Source: Candidatus Riflebacteria bacterium HGW-Riflebacteria-2
Lineage (GTDB): Bacteria > Muiribacteriota > Ozemobacteria > Ozemobacterales > Ozemobacteraceae
Assembly (NCBI GenBank): GCA_002839435.1
Contig: PGYA01000024.1
Location: forward strand, 1-62,280
DNA length: 62,280 bases
Direction: 5' to 3'
Position 1 is the stretch's first letter, and every line of letters begins with the position of its first letter. The notes below the pieces were generated by a model, which saw only the letters and a program-made list of their open reading frames with translations, was not told where the DNA came from and searched no databases. Below are positions 42,147-50,438 of this stretch, piece after piece. A program made the translations under genes and the position numbers.

Positions 42147-44128
42147 AACGCCAGCGCGGATTTGTTTTGCCAGCCGTTCTAATGCTTATCAGCGTGTTGC
42201 TGCTGTTCGCAGCAGTCAGACATTTTTTTTCGAGAAATCAGCTGATTCAAGCCGCGCACGATGCTAACTATGAAAAGTCTTTTCATCTTGCCATGGGCGG
42301 CCTCGAGTCTGCCGACAACCTTTTTAAGAAAGCAGTTGCATTCTTTAACGACGCCAGGCCTGAAACATTGCCAAAGCTAGCGAAGGCTCCACCTGAGCTG
42401 GCCTCGATTTTAAAGTCACTGTTAAATGCTGATGGATTGCCATATTCGCGCAAAGAGCGGGTTCCCCTGGAATCTTACATGTTCAACCACCTTCAGCACA
42501 ACTGGGAAGAATTCGCCACTCTGAAAGTTGAGATGGAGCTAAGAGATATTGAACCTCTTGTCGCGCCATCTCCTTTTGCAGGCCCCATTCCAGATCCTCG
42601 CGAAGCCAGGATCCTGGTGCTGCTTCACGCAGAAGCTGTAGTGAATGGTGCTGTTGCCAGAATATGCCGCTATCGTGAAGCAAAACTGGTGAATATTTTG
42701 CCATCGATTCTTGGCAAATTTGTCATTTACCTGAGGCAACAGGGGCCTTCCAGCAATAATTCATTTGACGACCGTTTTGCCGGGCCAGATATGTTGAAAG
42801 ACACGCCCCTGATGGTATTCAGCGGAAAAAGCAGCGGTCTTTCTTCGTTGAATCCAGCTGCGGCTGCCGAATTCTTCGAAAAGCAGGGTTGGGTTTTTCT
42901 TGGTGGCGATGCTCCCTGGGTTATCGGCAGCGGCCCTGGTGGCGGAAATGCCAATTACGCATCTGCCCTGCAGAAAAATGACCTGCAAACCTTTGCTATT
43001 GAGCCTCCAGATGAATTTTCATCGTTGAATTATCTTGCCTATTATTCACAGCCTGAATACCTCTCTCCTGAATTGAAGAGCCTCTCATACAATAAAGTAT
43101 TGCAGGGAATCAACGACGAACTTTTTTCTTCGAGAATCCGAATTTCCGGCAGCAAGAACAGACCCACACCGACTAATGTTGTCGGCAAGGTTATTGCAAA
43201 AAGCGCTTTAATTCAGGGTCTGAAAAACACACACAACGGGCGTTTCGCTCCCTATCCTTTCCTGCAGGAATCACAATTTCATGGACACTCCTGGCCGGGA
43301 ATGAGTTCTGAAGCAGCTATGACCATGGAAGAAAATTTTGCTGGAGTTTTTCAAAGATATAAATCACGCATGTCGGTTGTTCTTGAAGAAAGATATAACG
43401 CGATAAACCTGCGGGCACTCAATTTTCCTGCAGCACCAATGAATTCTGCAATTATGGTTGATCCTAAAAATCTGCCCGCCGGTACAAGGGTGCCTGACTT
43501 GTCAAAAAGACTGCACGTCGATAATAATCCAGCCTCTTTTATCGACGCTAATTCTGGCAATCTCTATCAACTCTTTGCTGATGACGGCAGAAAGCTGTTT
43601 GAGGGCAACTTGTCAGGCTTTGAAGATCTAAGCCACCTCGTCAGCAAGACAGTGCTCAGCTTTGACAAACAGAGTGAATTTTATAAAGACATAGAATCAG
43701 AAAAAAAAGAGTATCTGATCAACAATGCTTATCTGATCAAAGGCGATCTGTTGATTGACAAGCCTCTAAAGTCAGTCGATGGCTGCGGCGGTATGATTAT
43801 TGTCAAAGGCGACATTACTATTCAAAACGAAATAATTGCACCCGACCAGGAGCCAGTTGTGCTGATCAGCACTGGGGGCAATATTCGCATTGCGACTTCC
43901 GGCAGAATTCAGGCCGGGTTGATCGCCTTAAAAGGGCAGATTCAAGCTGCATCTGCTGTAAATATCGAGGGCATTCTCTCTGCCCAAGAATTATCGCTGG
44001 CAAAGCTGTCGCCGCTGGGTTTAAGGCAGCTTTCTTATAATGAAAATTTTGATGTGACCGATTCTGCAACCTACATGCGGGCATTCCGGCTATTTATGCC
44101 AGAGGATGGAATTACCTTTGTCAAATAA
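42143..44128 (+). CDS. Oversized K-like/PilX-like minor pilin protein (second cluster)
   Basis: 661 residues with a GspK/PilX-type N-terminus (MKRQRGFVLPAVLMLISVLL) lacking Glu at +5, then YEKSFHLAMGGLESADNLF. It shares blocks with the 709-residue protein of the first cluster: GKFVIYLRQQG, GWVFLGGDAPW, RISGSKNRPTPTNVVGKV and a C-terminal beta-helix-like stretch (GGMIIVKGDITIQNEI, GNIRIATSGRIQAG). A K subunit of this size is unusual. It is expected to cap an I-J-K tip complex with its neighbours. Confidence 0.8.
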   Translation: MKRQRGFVLPAVLMLISVLLLFAAVRHFFSRNQLIQAAHDANYEKSFHLAMGGLESADNLFKKAVAFFNDARPETLPKLAKAPPELASILKSLLNADGLPYSRKERVPLESYMFNHLQHNWEEFATLKVEMELRDIEPLVAPSPFAGPIPDPREARILVLLHAEAVVNGAVARICRYREAKLVNILPSILGKFVIYLRQQGPSSNNSFDDRFAGPDMLKDTPLMVFSGKSSGLSSLNPAAAAEFFEKQGWVFLGGDAPWVIGSGPGGGNANYASALQKNDLQTFAIEPPDEFSSLNYLAYYSQPEYLSPELKSLSYNKVLQGINDELFSSRIRISGSKNRPTPTNVVGKVIAKSALIQGLKNTHNGRFAPYPFLQESQFHGHSWPGMSSEAAMTMEENFAGVFQRYKSRMSVVLEERYNAINLRALNFPAAPMNSAIMVDPKNLPAGTRVPDLSKRLHVDNNPASFIDANSGNLYQLFADDGRKLFEGNLSGFEDLSHLVSKTVLSFDKQSEFYKDIESEKKEYLINNAYLIKGDLLIDKPLKSVDGCGGMIIVKGDITIQNEIIAPDQEPVVLISTGGNIRIATSGRIQAGLIALKGQIQAASAVNIEGILSAQELSLAKLSPLGLRQLSYNENFDVTDSATYMRAFRLFMPEDGITFVK

Positions 44129-44519
44129 ACGAGCATTTACAATGGTTGAGATTGTCATTTCGCTGGCGCTTGTCTGTGGCGCCGTCATTCTCTGGACTTA
44201 CATATTGTCGGTAAGTCGAGCAAATAGTAACAATCTCGATAATGAACAGGTATTCAACACATTGCGTGCCAGCCTGCTTCATAATCTGAAAAGTGACATG
44301 CGTTCTGCAATATCAATCAAGCCGCTCAATGAAAATGCATGGGAAATCGAGACTGTTAAACTAGATGAAAGTGCCACGCCTTCAGTCAAAAAGGTAATTT
44401 ATGAGCTTGCTGCTGACGGTAAAAAAGTATCAATGTCTGTGGAGGGGAGGGTAAAGACCTATGATTTTTCCAACGTGCTTGACGGAAAAAAAAGGCTTAA
44501 TTTTAAAATCTGGCCATAA
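44106..44519 (+). CDS. Pseudopilin (second J-like subunit of the cluster)
   Basis: 137 residues from ATG 44106, or from TTG 44118, which is better spaced from AGAGGA and echoes the TTG start of the first gene. The prepilin signal NKRA|FTMVEIVISLALVCG has Ala at -1 and Glu at +5. The soluble domain (NLKSDMRSAISIKP; VKKVIYELAADGKKVSM) is close to that of the first gene in the cluster. It overlaps the K-like gene by 23 bases and the next gene by 59. Confidence 0.8.
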   Translation: MELPLSNKRAFTMVEIVISLALVCGAVILWTYILSVSRANSNNLDNEQVFNTLRASLLHNLKSDMRSAISIKPLNENAWEIETVKLDESATPSVKKVIYELAADGKKVSMSVEGRVKTYDFSNVLDGKKRLNFKIWP

Positions 44520-45222
44520 CGCATGGATAGCGCTGTTCTTACTTTTTGTCGGCCTTATTGCGCTACCCGAACTGCCGGCCGCAAAAATTGAATTCGATAT
44601 TTTCCCGGCATCCACCACGTTTAACGTTGAAAATCTCAATCAGTCGGGTGGCGTTGTCGATCTTGAAAACAGCCAGCAAACCACCGCCAGTGAAGTTACT
44701 GGTCCCAGCGTTACCCCGGTTCCGGATTTTCTTTCGAAAATAGCTGCTGAATTTCCTCACATTTTTACTCTTCCTCGTTCATCCCAGCCTACAAGCTCTC
44801 TACCGAACGCAACTATTCCAGAAGTTATGCAGCCTCCTTTTTCAGAGACCACATTAGAGGGAAAAGGCGAAAAAGAGCTGGTTGCCTTGCGAGATGGCGG
44901 CGTGACCATTAAACTGCTGCTTTCTACGTATTCCCAGGCATCTATGGAAGCGCATCTTTATGATCCTGATGGTTCAGAAGTATGGTTCAAAGGATCATCT
45001 CTGCTATCCTGGCATCGCCTGGATTCAAGGCAAAATTCCCCTTTACAGTTCAAGGGCACCGTCGATTCTACAAGCATGCGCCTGGAGGGTTCTGGCGACT
45101 ATGGGCCCGCCGACGACCTTTCTTATTCATTTGACATCAAGGAGGGACAGAAGCTTGTTATCAAAACATATGGGAACGCCGAACCAAGGAGTTTTATAAA
45201 AGTCAGCGGATCAGCATTCTGA
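44461..45222 (+). CDS. Exported protein with a domain shared with the next gene
   Basis: 253 residues from ATG 44461 behind GGAGGGGAGGG, which lies in the end of the upstream gene. A single hydrophobic segment (AWIALFLLFVGLIALPEL) is probably a signal or anchor. A Pro/Ser/Thr-rich linker follows, then a beta-rich domain at about 140-250 (LLSTYSQASMEAHLYDP, SWHRLDSRQNSPLQFKG, SGDYGPADDLSYSFDIKEG, FIKVSG). The same domain occurs in the next protein. I do not recognise the family. Its place in the pseudopilin operon suggests an accessory or a cargo. Confidence 0.75.
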   Translation: MIFPTCLTEKKGLILKSGHNAWIALFLLFVGLIALPELPAAKIEFDIFPASTTFNVENLNQSGGVVDLENSQQTTASEVTGPSVTPVPDFLSKIAAEFPHIFTLPRSSQPTSSLPNATIPEVMQPPFSETTLEGKGEKELVALRDGGVTIKLLLSTYSQASMEAHLYDPDGSEVWFKGSSLLSWHRLDSRQNSPLQFKGTVDSTSMRLEGSGDYGPADDLSYSFDIKEGQKLVIKTYGNAEPRSFIKVSGSAF

Positions 45223-45263
45223 TTTGAGCATTGTGTTCTAAAATTTGCCTGGAGGGTTTAATC

Positions 45264-46232
45264 ATGATGAAAAAGATAGTTTCGTGTTTTCTGGTGGCTT
45301 TCGTTTTATCGTTACTGGCATTAAGCACAAGTAATGCTGCCGATCTCAAGATCAAATTTACCGATAAAAGCCGTTTGAATTATCAGGGTGACTGGAAACT
45401 GATCAGCTACCAGGCTTATACCTCGAAAGATGCTGGGAAAGGTGGTCGCCGCGGAACATTGACCTGTGAGCCAAAGCTTTCTGGCACCTATCAGATAATT
45501 ACCGAATTCAAAGCGACTGTTAATAGAGGAAATCGCGCCCAGTATTTTGTTAACGGAAGCAAGGTCAAAGAAGTAGACCAGAGAGCTGGCGCGGCAAATG
45601 GAAAATCTGCTTTTATCAAGGTTTCTCTGGGCGTTTTTGCCCTGACCCCTGAATCAAAAGTAGAACTCAGGGCCGAAGATGGCAAGTCTTACTCTTTTGT
45701 TGGCTTCACCTTTACCACCTCAACCGAAGTGCCGACAGATGTCAGCGCAGATGGCGGAATTGCCGGCGACACTGGCGCCGAAGGCTCTTTTGTTGCCAAA
45801 AAAGATGGCGACCTGGTCATCGAACCTTATCTTTCCACTTACGCCCCAGCGGCATTTCATGTATTTGTCGATGGCAAGGAAGTGTTCAGCTGGGTTCGCT
45901 CTGATTCAACCACAAAAGAACCCTGTGTATTTCAAGGCGCGGCCGATGACAAATCGATGATTCTGAACAAGCCCGGCGATTACTCGCCGGCCCCCGGACT
46001 AAAATACACAGTTGCACTGAAAGCAGGGCAAAAAGTTACCTCAACCAAGTCTGGCAGCTATGAATCAGGCACATACCTCAAGATTTCCGGGCCGTTTGAC
46101 GGTGCTGCTACTGCTGACGACAAAGCTGACGCCGAACCAGATAAAGACGCTGGCGATAAAAAAGAAGCCGGCAAGACACCAACAGATACCACCAAACCTG
46201 TTGCCATGGATGACGTCTTGAATAACGACTAA
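45264..46232 (+). CDS. Secreted two-domain protein, C-terminal part shared with the preceding gene
   Basis: Start at ATG 45264 after GGAGGG, giving a signal peptide (to about SNA|ADL) and 322 residues. The first domain (about 22-150: KIKFTDKSRLNYQGDWKLI, GTYQIITEFKATVNRGN, AQYFVNGSKVKEVDQ, SYSFVGFTFTT) is beta-rich and resembles carbohydrate-binding jelly rolls. The second (about 170-285: YLSTYAPAAFHVFVDG, FSWVRSDSTTKEPCVFQG, PGDYSPAPGLKYTVALKAG, YLKISG) matches the preceding protein. The tail is Asp/Lys-rich. It may be a substrate of the pseudopilus system, which is inference. Confidence 0.75.
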   Translation: MMKKIVSCFLVAFVLSLLALSTSNAADLKIKFTDKSRLNYQGDWKLISYQAYTSKDAGKGGRRGTLTCEPKLSGTYQIITEFKATVNRGNRAQYFVNGSKVKEVDQRAGAANGKSAFIKVSLGVFALTPESKVELRAEDGKSYSFVGFTFTTSTEVPTDVSADGGIAGDTGAEGSFVAKKDGDLVIEPYLSTYAPAAFHVFVDGKEVFSWVRSDSTTKEPCVFQGAADDKSMILNKPGDYSPAPGLKYTVALKAGQKVTSTKSGSYESGTYLKISGPFDGAATADDKADAEPDKDAGDKKEAGKTPTDTTKPVAMDDVLNND

Positions 46233-46274
46233 CGATCAGCAATCAAATTCTAACGAACAAGTGCCGTTCCCGGC

Positions 46275-46309
46275 AAAAAGCCCGTCGCTAACAGGTGGCG
46301 GGCTTTTTT
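46275..46309 (+). terminator. Rho-independent terminator of the second pilin cluster
   Basis: AAAAAGCCCGTCGC (46275-46288) and GGCGGGCTTTTTT (46297-46309) form a GC-rich stem with a T run, nearly the same sequence as the M16-operon terminator. Confidence 0.88.
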
Positions 46310-46408
46310 GCACGGTGAAGGTTTGTGTTTACTCGCTGGAATATATGAATATATTTATTGATAGATAGATGTATACAACGAGATCTTTTGCGGTATAGGA
46401 GGCAAGCC

Positions 46409-46558
46409 ATGAAAAGCTTTTTTCATCAGCCGTTCTGGAATTATCTCGATTGGCACTGGCATGGCCAGGTTATACACAGCGCGTTTTACCGCGAACTGAC
46501 TCTGGCACTGTTGATCATTCTGTTTCTGCTCTTCGCAGCTATAGGGCTCAACGTTTAA
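46409..46558 (+). CDS. Small single-pass membrane protein (49 residues)
   Basis: Start at ATG 46409 with an AGGAGG ribosome binding site 6 bases upstream. The N-terminal half is aromatic and His-rich (FFHQPFWNYLDWHWHGQVIH). The C-terminal half is one hydrophobic helix (LTLALLIILFLLFAAIGLNV). No family recognised. Its stop overlaps the stop of the convergent membrane protein by 4 bases. Confidence 0.6.
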   Translation: MKSFFHQPFWNYLDWHWHGQVIHSAFYRELTLALLIILFLLFAAIGLNV

Positions 46559-46956
46559 CCGATAATAACCCTCATTAGAACGCCGAGAACGCCAAGCATG
46601 ACCGAAGCAATGACAGCGACCGTCTTGCTGCGCATGTTAAAATCGTCCATGACCCTGTCGATGAGCATCAGCAGGCCAAAACTAATACCAAACAACAGCC
46701 CGAAAGTCGTTATAACAAGCCCGGCACCCGAGAGAAGTGGCCCGACCAGAGGAATGAAGGCCAGTATCGCAAAAACGAAGGCCAGCGTCAGAGAAATCGG
46801 CAGGGCAACCAGCCAGGCAAGCGCCGCCAGAAAGCTGTATGACAGTGCCATCAGAAAAGCCGTCTTTTTGCTCTTCACGTCAAACCCAGGCACCATCTCA
46901 GAAATCAGGTAGAAAGCTACAGTATTGATAACAACCGTAATAAGTGCTCCCGTCAT
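46555..46956 (-). CDS. Phage-holin-4-superfamily-like membrane protein
   Basis: 133 residues with an AGGAGG ribosome binding site. Four hydrophobic helices are spread over the whole protein: residues 5-20, 35-55, 58-100 with a short turn, and 112-132. The VPGFDVKSKKTAFLMAL segment is typical of bacterial DUF/holin-4-type membrane proteins, which are common chromosomal genes and not signs of prophage. Function unknown. Confidence 0.75.
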   Translation of the reverse strand: MTGALITVVINTVAFYLISEMVPGFDVKSKKTAFLMALSYSFLAALAWLVALPISLTLAFVFAILAFIPLVGPLLSGAGLVITTFGLLFGISFGLLMLIDRVMDDFNMRSKTVAVIASVMLGVLGVLMRVIIG

Positions 46957-47052
46957 CTCATACCTCCTGCTGTTGCTGGTCTATGTCTAATTCTTTCACA
47001 GCTGCAGACATTTTGCAAACCACCACGGATCTCCGGAGCATATGGACAAAAA

Positions 47053-47697
47053 TCAAAGACTCAGAGAGGCGACACAATCTTCGAGAGTGTCGTACACCGG
47101 CACACCGCAGGTCAGCAGACGTTCGTGCGAATTATGCCCGGATGCTACCAGGAGGCACCTGATGCCCATAGCCGTAGCCGTTTCATAATCATGTATGGTA
47201 TCGCCGATCATCAGAGCCGAACCAGGATCGCAGCCGACTTCGCCGAGCAGCATCTGCCCAAGCTCAACTTTGCTGTGCGCATAGGCATCGCCGAGGCCCT
47301 GCACCCGGGCAAAACAGTCTTCAAGTTGATAATGGCTTATACAGCTCTGCAAAGCTGAATGCTGCAGGGCGGAAAGCACATACTGGCTGATGCCGAGCCG
47401 GCGGATATTTTCGAGGGCAGGCCGAGCCCCCTGCTGCAGCCGGCATTCGAACATCTTTGACGCATAGGCATCGATGTATTCCTTGCCAACTTTTTCAAAA
47501 GACTCTACTTCGAAATCGAAACCTATACTTTTGTAATAATTGATTACCGGAAACTCGAATTTTTCAAGATAATCGGCACGGGTCAGCGTTTGTAACGAAC
47601 GCTTCCGCAGGCTGCTGTTGATAATCTCAATGCATTCTTCGACGTCATCAAGCAGAGTACCGTTCCAGTCCCAGAATATTGTCTTGAGGCCTTGCAT
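47053..47697 (-). CDS. HAD-family phosphatase (phosphoglycolate-phosphatase-like)
   Basis: I start at ATG 47697, 6 bases after GGAGAA (ATG 47703 is too close). The product has 214 residues. Motif I is WDWNGTLLDD with D10 as nucleophile; the second acidic position is N12, as in a known HAD subset. A cap region follows, then motif II-like YVLSALQ, a lysine in AHSKVELG and motif IV GDTIHDYETATAMG. It hydrolyses a small phosphomonoester in the cytoplasm; substrate unknown. Confidence 0.87.
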   Translation of the reverse strand: MQGLKTIFWDWNGTLLDDVEECIEIINSSLRKRSLQTLTRADYLEKFEFPVINYYKSIGFDFEVESFEKVGKEYIDAYASKMFECRLQQGARPALENIRRLGISQYVLSALQHSALQSCISHYQLEDCFARVQGLGDAYAHSKVELGQMLLGEVGCDPGSALMIGDTIHDYETATAMGIRCLLVASGHNSHERLLTCGVPVYDTLEDCVASLSL

Positions 47698-47822
47698 AAC
47701 CATTTCTCCAAACTCGCTTCAAATATAAGGCCGCTTCAGCAACCACAAATAATGATAACACAGACTCAACCTGCACAAAACCGACAGGCAGGTTTTGCTT
47801 AACATTCAGTTGCAGAAAAAGA

Positions 47823-49163
47823 TTAGAATTCCTGCTGTTCCTGATGCATCCGGTCGGAGGTATAACGAGAAAGGTGGCGGGCGTAATAATTGTAGCCAAG
47901 ATTAGCTGGGATCGAGACGGACAACAGACAACGAGACCCTGACAGTCGCTTGAAAATAGAACGCAGCGCATAGCTTTTCCGCCAGGCGTAGATAAGACCG
48001 TCCTGCAACTGTTCGACCGTCATATTCTTCGGCCGAAAAACCACATGCTCAGCGTCAAACAAAGCCCAGTTCGTTTCGAGTATACGGTTCTGCGCCGACA
48101 GTTCGCGATAAATCTCTGTTCCTGGGAATGGTGTCAAAACCGAGAACTGTGGCAGATCGATCTCGGATTCGTAGATAAAATCAACCGTGCGCTTGAAAAC
48201 ATCACGATCATCGGTGTCGAGTCCAAAAACGAAGCAGGCCTGAATACCAATACCATGGTCATGAAATCGTCGAACCGCCTCACGATAGCGCCTTACATCG
48301 TTGAATGGTTTCTTTACTTCGGCCAGAGACTGCGGCGACACCGATTCAAAGCCGATAAGCAGGCCACGGCAACCGCTTTCTGCCAGTGCGGCCAGCAGTT
48401 CGGGGTCGTGTGCGACATCGATGGTCGAGCAGCCGACCCACCACTTGTTCAGAGGCTTCAGCGCCCGGAAAAACGTCAGTGAGAACTCGCGGTTGCAGGT
48501 CAGGCTGGGGTCAAGAAAACATAACTCGTTGCCTTCGAGACCTTTTATCTCGCTGATTATGCTATCGACCGGGCGCGTGTAATAGCGGTTGTTCCAGGCG
48601 GTTGCCACAGCACAGAACGTACACTTGAAAGCACACCCACGCGTCGCTTCGAGCGAATTCACGGTTATGTACTTGGTGCGGTCGAAAATGCCGCGATCGG
48701 GAACCGGCGTGTAAAAACGGCTCAGATCGAGATCTGCCCGCATGTGATAAAAGGGCTTGAGCTGCTTCCGGGTGAAATCACGCAAGGCCTGTGGCCAGGT
48801 TTCTTCGGCAAGACCGGTAATTACACAATCGGCATGCACTTTGGCTTCCTGCGGCATCAGGGTCGCGTGAATGCCACCAAGAATGACAGTGATGTTATGA
48901 CGCCTGAAAAAATCAGCCATGGCGTAACCCCTGACTGCGGTTCCGGTCATGGTGCTGATTGCTACCAGGTCATAGTCGAGATAGTCTCTGGGATGCCAGA
49001 CATCGGCGCCCTCATCGATGATCTTTACCTCGAAACCCAGCTCAGGCGGAACAAGAGCAACCAGCGTGGCAAGCGTCAACGGCGCATACCGCAACGCTCG
49101 CTTATAGGTACCAGTTCCAGCCCTATGAATAGGGCCATGTGGAAGCACCAGAAGAAGTTTCAT
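47823..49163 (-). CDS. B12-binding-domain radical SAM protein
   Basis: 446 residues. The first 140 form a Rossmann-like B12-binding-type domain (LLLVLPHGP, FEVKIIDEGAD, YDLVAISTMTGTAVRGYAM, ITVILGGIHATLMP) without the DxHxxG ligand motif, as usual in these enzymes. The radical SAM cluster motif is C177-x3-C181-x2-C184 in TRGCAFKCTFC. ELCFLDPSLTCNREF, GLLIGFESVSPQSL and QFSVLTPFPGTEIY are core barrel strands. The reaction is unknown; relatives methylate or rearrange lipids, hopanoids or natural products. A corrinoid need would fit the BtuB receptor in this window. Confidence 0.9.
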   Translation of the reverse strand: MKLLLVLPHGPIHRAGTGTYKRALRYAPLTLATLVALVPPELGFEVKIIDEGADVWHPRDYLDYDLVAISTMTGTAVRGYAMADFFRRHNITVILGGIHATLMPQEAKVHADCVITGLAEETWPQALRDFTRKQLKPFYHMRADLDLSRFYTPVPDRGIFDRTKYITVNSLEATRGCAFKCTFCAVATAWNNRYYTRPVDSIISEIKGLEGNELCFLDPSLTCNREFSLTFFRALKPLNKWWVGCSTIDVAHDPELLAALAESGCRGLLIGFESVSPQSLAEVKKPFNDVRRYREAVRRFHDHGIGIQACFVFGLDTDDRDVFKRTVDFIYESEIDLPQFSVLTPFPGTEIYRELSAQNRILETNWALFDAEHVVFRPKNMTVEQLQDGLIYAWRKSYALRSIFKRLSGSRCLLSVSIPANLGYNYYARHLSRYTSDRMHQEQQEF

Positions 49164-49196
49164 AAATCGTCAAAAAATCATTTCTAATTTGCTTTA

Positions 49197-49214
49197 TGAT
49201 AAGATATCATATCA
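49197..49214. promoter_or_regulatory. Palindrome between divergent radical SAM and secreted-protein genes
   Basis: TGATAAGATATCATATCA is an 18-base near-perfect palindrome (one mismatched pair) in the 93-base gap between two divergent genes, 34 and 43 bases from their starts. It is a plausible operator for one or both. Confidence 0.4.
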
Positions 49215-49256
49215 CGAGATAGAGACAAAGTAGTCTGTTTTTTGGAGGCATTAACT

Positions 49257-50378
49257 GTGAGAAAATCGTTTTTACTCGTCCTGTGTCTTGCTTTTGCTGG
49301 AATGGCCGGCAGCCTGACGGCTGAGCCGAGCGCACTGGTTACCAATCCCGCTGACATGCGATTTATCGAGCTTAAGGAAATGGCCAAATTCCTTGAGGAA
49401 GACCTCGACATGGGAAAAGGCATAACCGAAGTCGTCGGTAAAAAGGTTATCGATCACCGCTTTCGCAAAGCTGGCATGCCAGACCCCGTTAAAGAACAGG
49501 TGTCTTATAGCATGGTCGTCCGCGAAATGCCGGTAGATGAGCTCAACGCCGCGTTCATTCTCAAAGGGGCAGTTGACAGCTCAAAGTTTCTTGAATTCGC
49601 CGACAAGCGCTATTATCGCTACTTCGCTAATCTGCAAAAGCAGAATATCGAAGCTAAACCGAAAATTCCGGTAAATACAAGGATCAGCGACAAGGCCGCC
49701 CGCGTTTATCCCTTTGCTTTCCGTGATGCCGAAGCACTGGTAAGCTACTTTGATGACTACACAATTATTGCGACTGTACCGCGCGGCGATTATTCGCTTG
49801 TTGCCGACATCATCAAGGTGCTCGACGGAAAGTCCGAACTTTCACAGCAACAGCCGGCGAGAATTTCGTTCATGACTTCGTTCGTTCCGCTTGCCCAGGA
49901 ACGCCAGGAAATAAAGACCTTTGAAGGACAGCATGAAGGCTTTGTCGCTAAAGCCCGCAGCGGCTTCAAAAAAGTTACCAACAAAAAAGCCTGGGCCGGC
50001 GAAAAGAAAATGACCGATCTCGAAGGAAACCTTAAATCAGCGATGTCCGGTGTCGAACGTTTTTCATACAACGTCGATGCAATCGGCAAGGATGATGGCT
50101 ATGCTTACGACATCAGCATGATCTTCAAATGCGCCAACCCACAGGAAGCCTCACGCCTCAGAGACCTGCTGCTCGCCTGGCTGGCCAGCAATTCCGCCAA
50201 AGCCCTGTCCGAAGAAGACATGGTTTCTTTCAAGTCCAACAAAGTATCTACCAATAACGACACCTGCGTTTTCTCGGTTAAACTCGGTTCGAGCGCCGCT
50301 GAACAGTATCAGTTCTCATCGATGATAATGACGCTGATGATGCAGGATCGCCGTTTCAACCGGCTCTTCAAAAGTTGA
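49257..50378 (+). CDS. Secreted protein of unknown function
   Basis: Start at GTG 49257 after GGAGG, giving a signal peptide (to about LTA|EPS) and 373 residues. The mature part is alternating helices and strands (MRFIELKEMAKFLEEDLD, VSYSMVVREMPVDELNAAFIL, ALVSYFDDYTIIATVPRGDY, VERFSYNVDAIGKDDGYAYDISMIF), with no cysteine cluster or known catalytic motif that I can see. I do not recognise it. It ends at a bidirectional terminator. Confidence 0.75.
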   Translation: MRKSFLLVLCLAFAGMAGSLTAEPSALVTNPADMRFIELKEMAKFLEEDLDMGKGITEVVGKKVIDHRFRKAGMPDPVKEQVSYSMVVREMPVDELNAAFILKGAVDSSKFLEFADKRYYRYFANLQKQNIEAKPKIPVNTRISDKAARVYPFAFRDAEALVSYFDDYTIIATVPRGDYSLVADIIKVLDGKSELSQQQPARISFMTSFVPLAQERQEIKTFEGQHEGFVAKARSGFKKVTNKKAWAGEKKMTDLEGNLKSAMSGVERFSYNVDAIGKDDGYAYDISMIFKCANPQEASRLRDLLLAWLASNSAKALSEEDMVSFKSNKVSTNNDTCVFSVKLGSSAAEQYQFSSMIMTLMMQDRRFNRLFKS

Positions 50379-50411
50379 GCCTTAACTAACAAGTTCTGTG
50401 TTTGTGCAACG

Positions 50412-50438
50412 AGTCCCCGCTTAGGCGGGGACTTTTGT
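50412..50438. terminator. Bidirectional terminator between convergent genes
   Basis: AGTCCCCGC (50412-50420) and GCGGGGACT (50425-50433) form a 9-base GC-rich stem with a TTAG loop and a T run on the plus strand. It lies between two convergent genes and abuts the stop of the MMPL-like gene. Confidence 0.88.

Noticed and set aside
46555..46956. Evidence of a prophage from the holin-like protein
   Set aside because: This membrane family is a common chromosomal gene; no phage genes, integrase or attachment sites are nearby.
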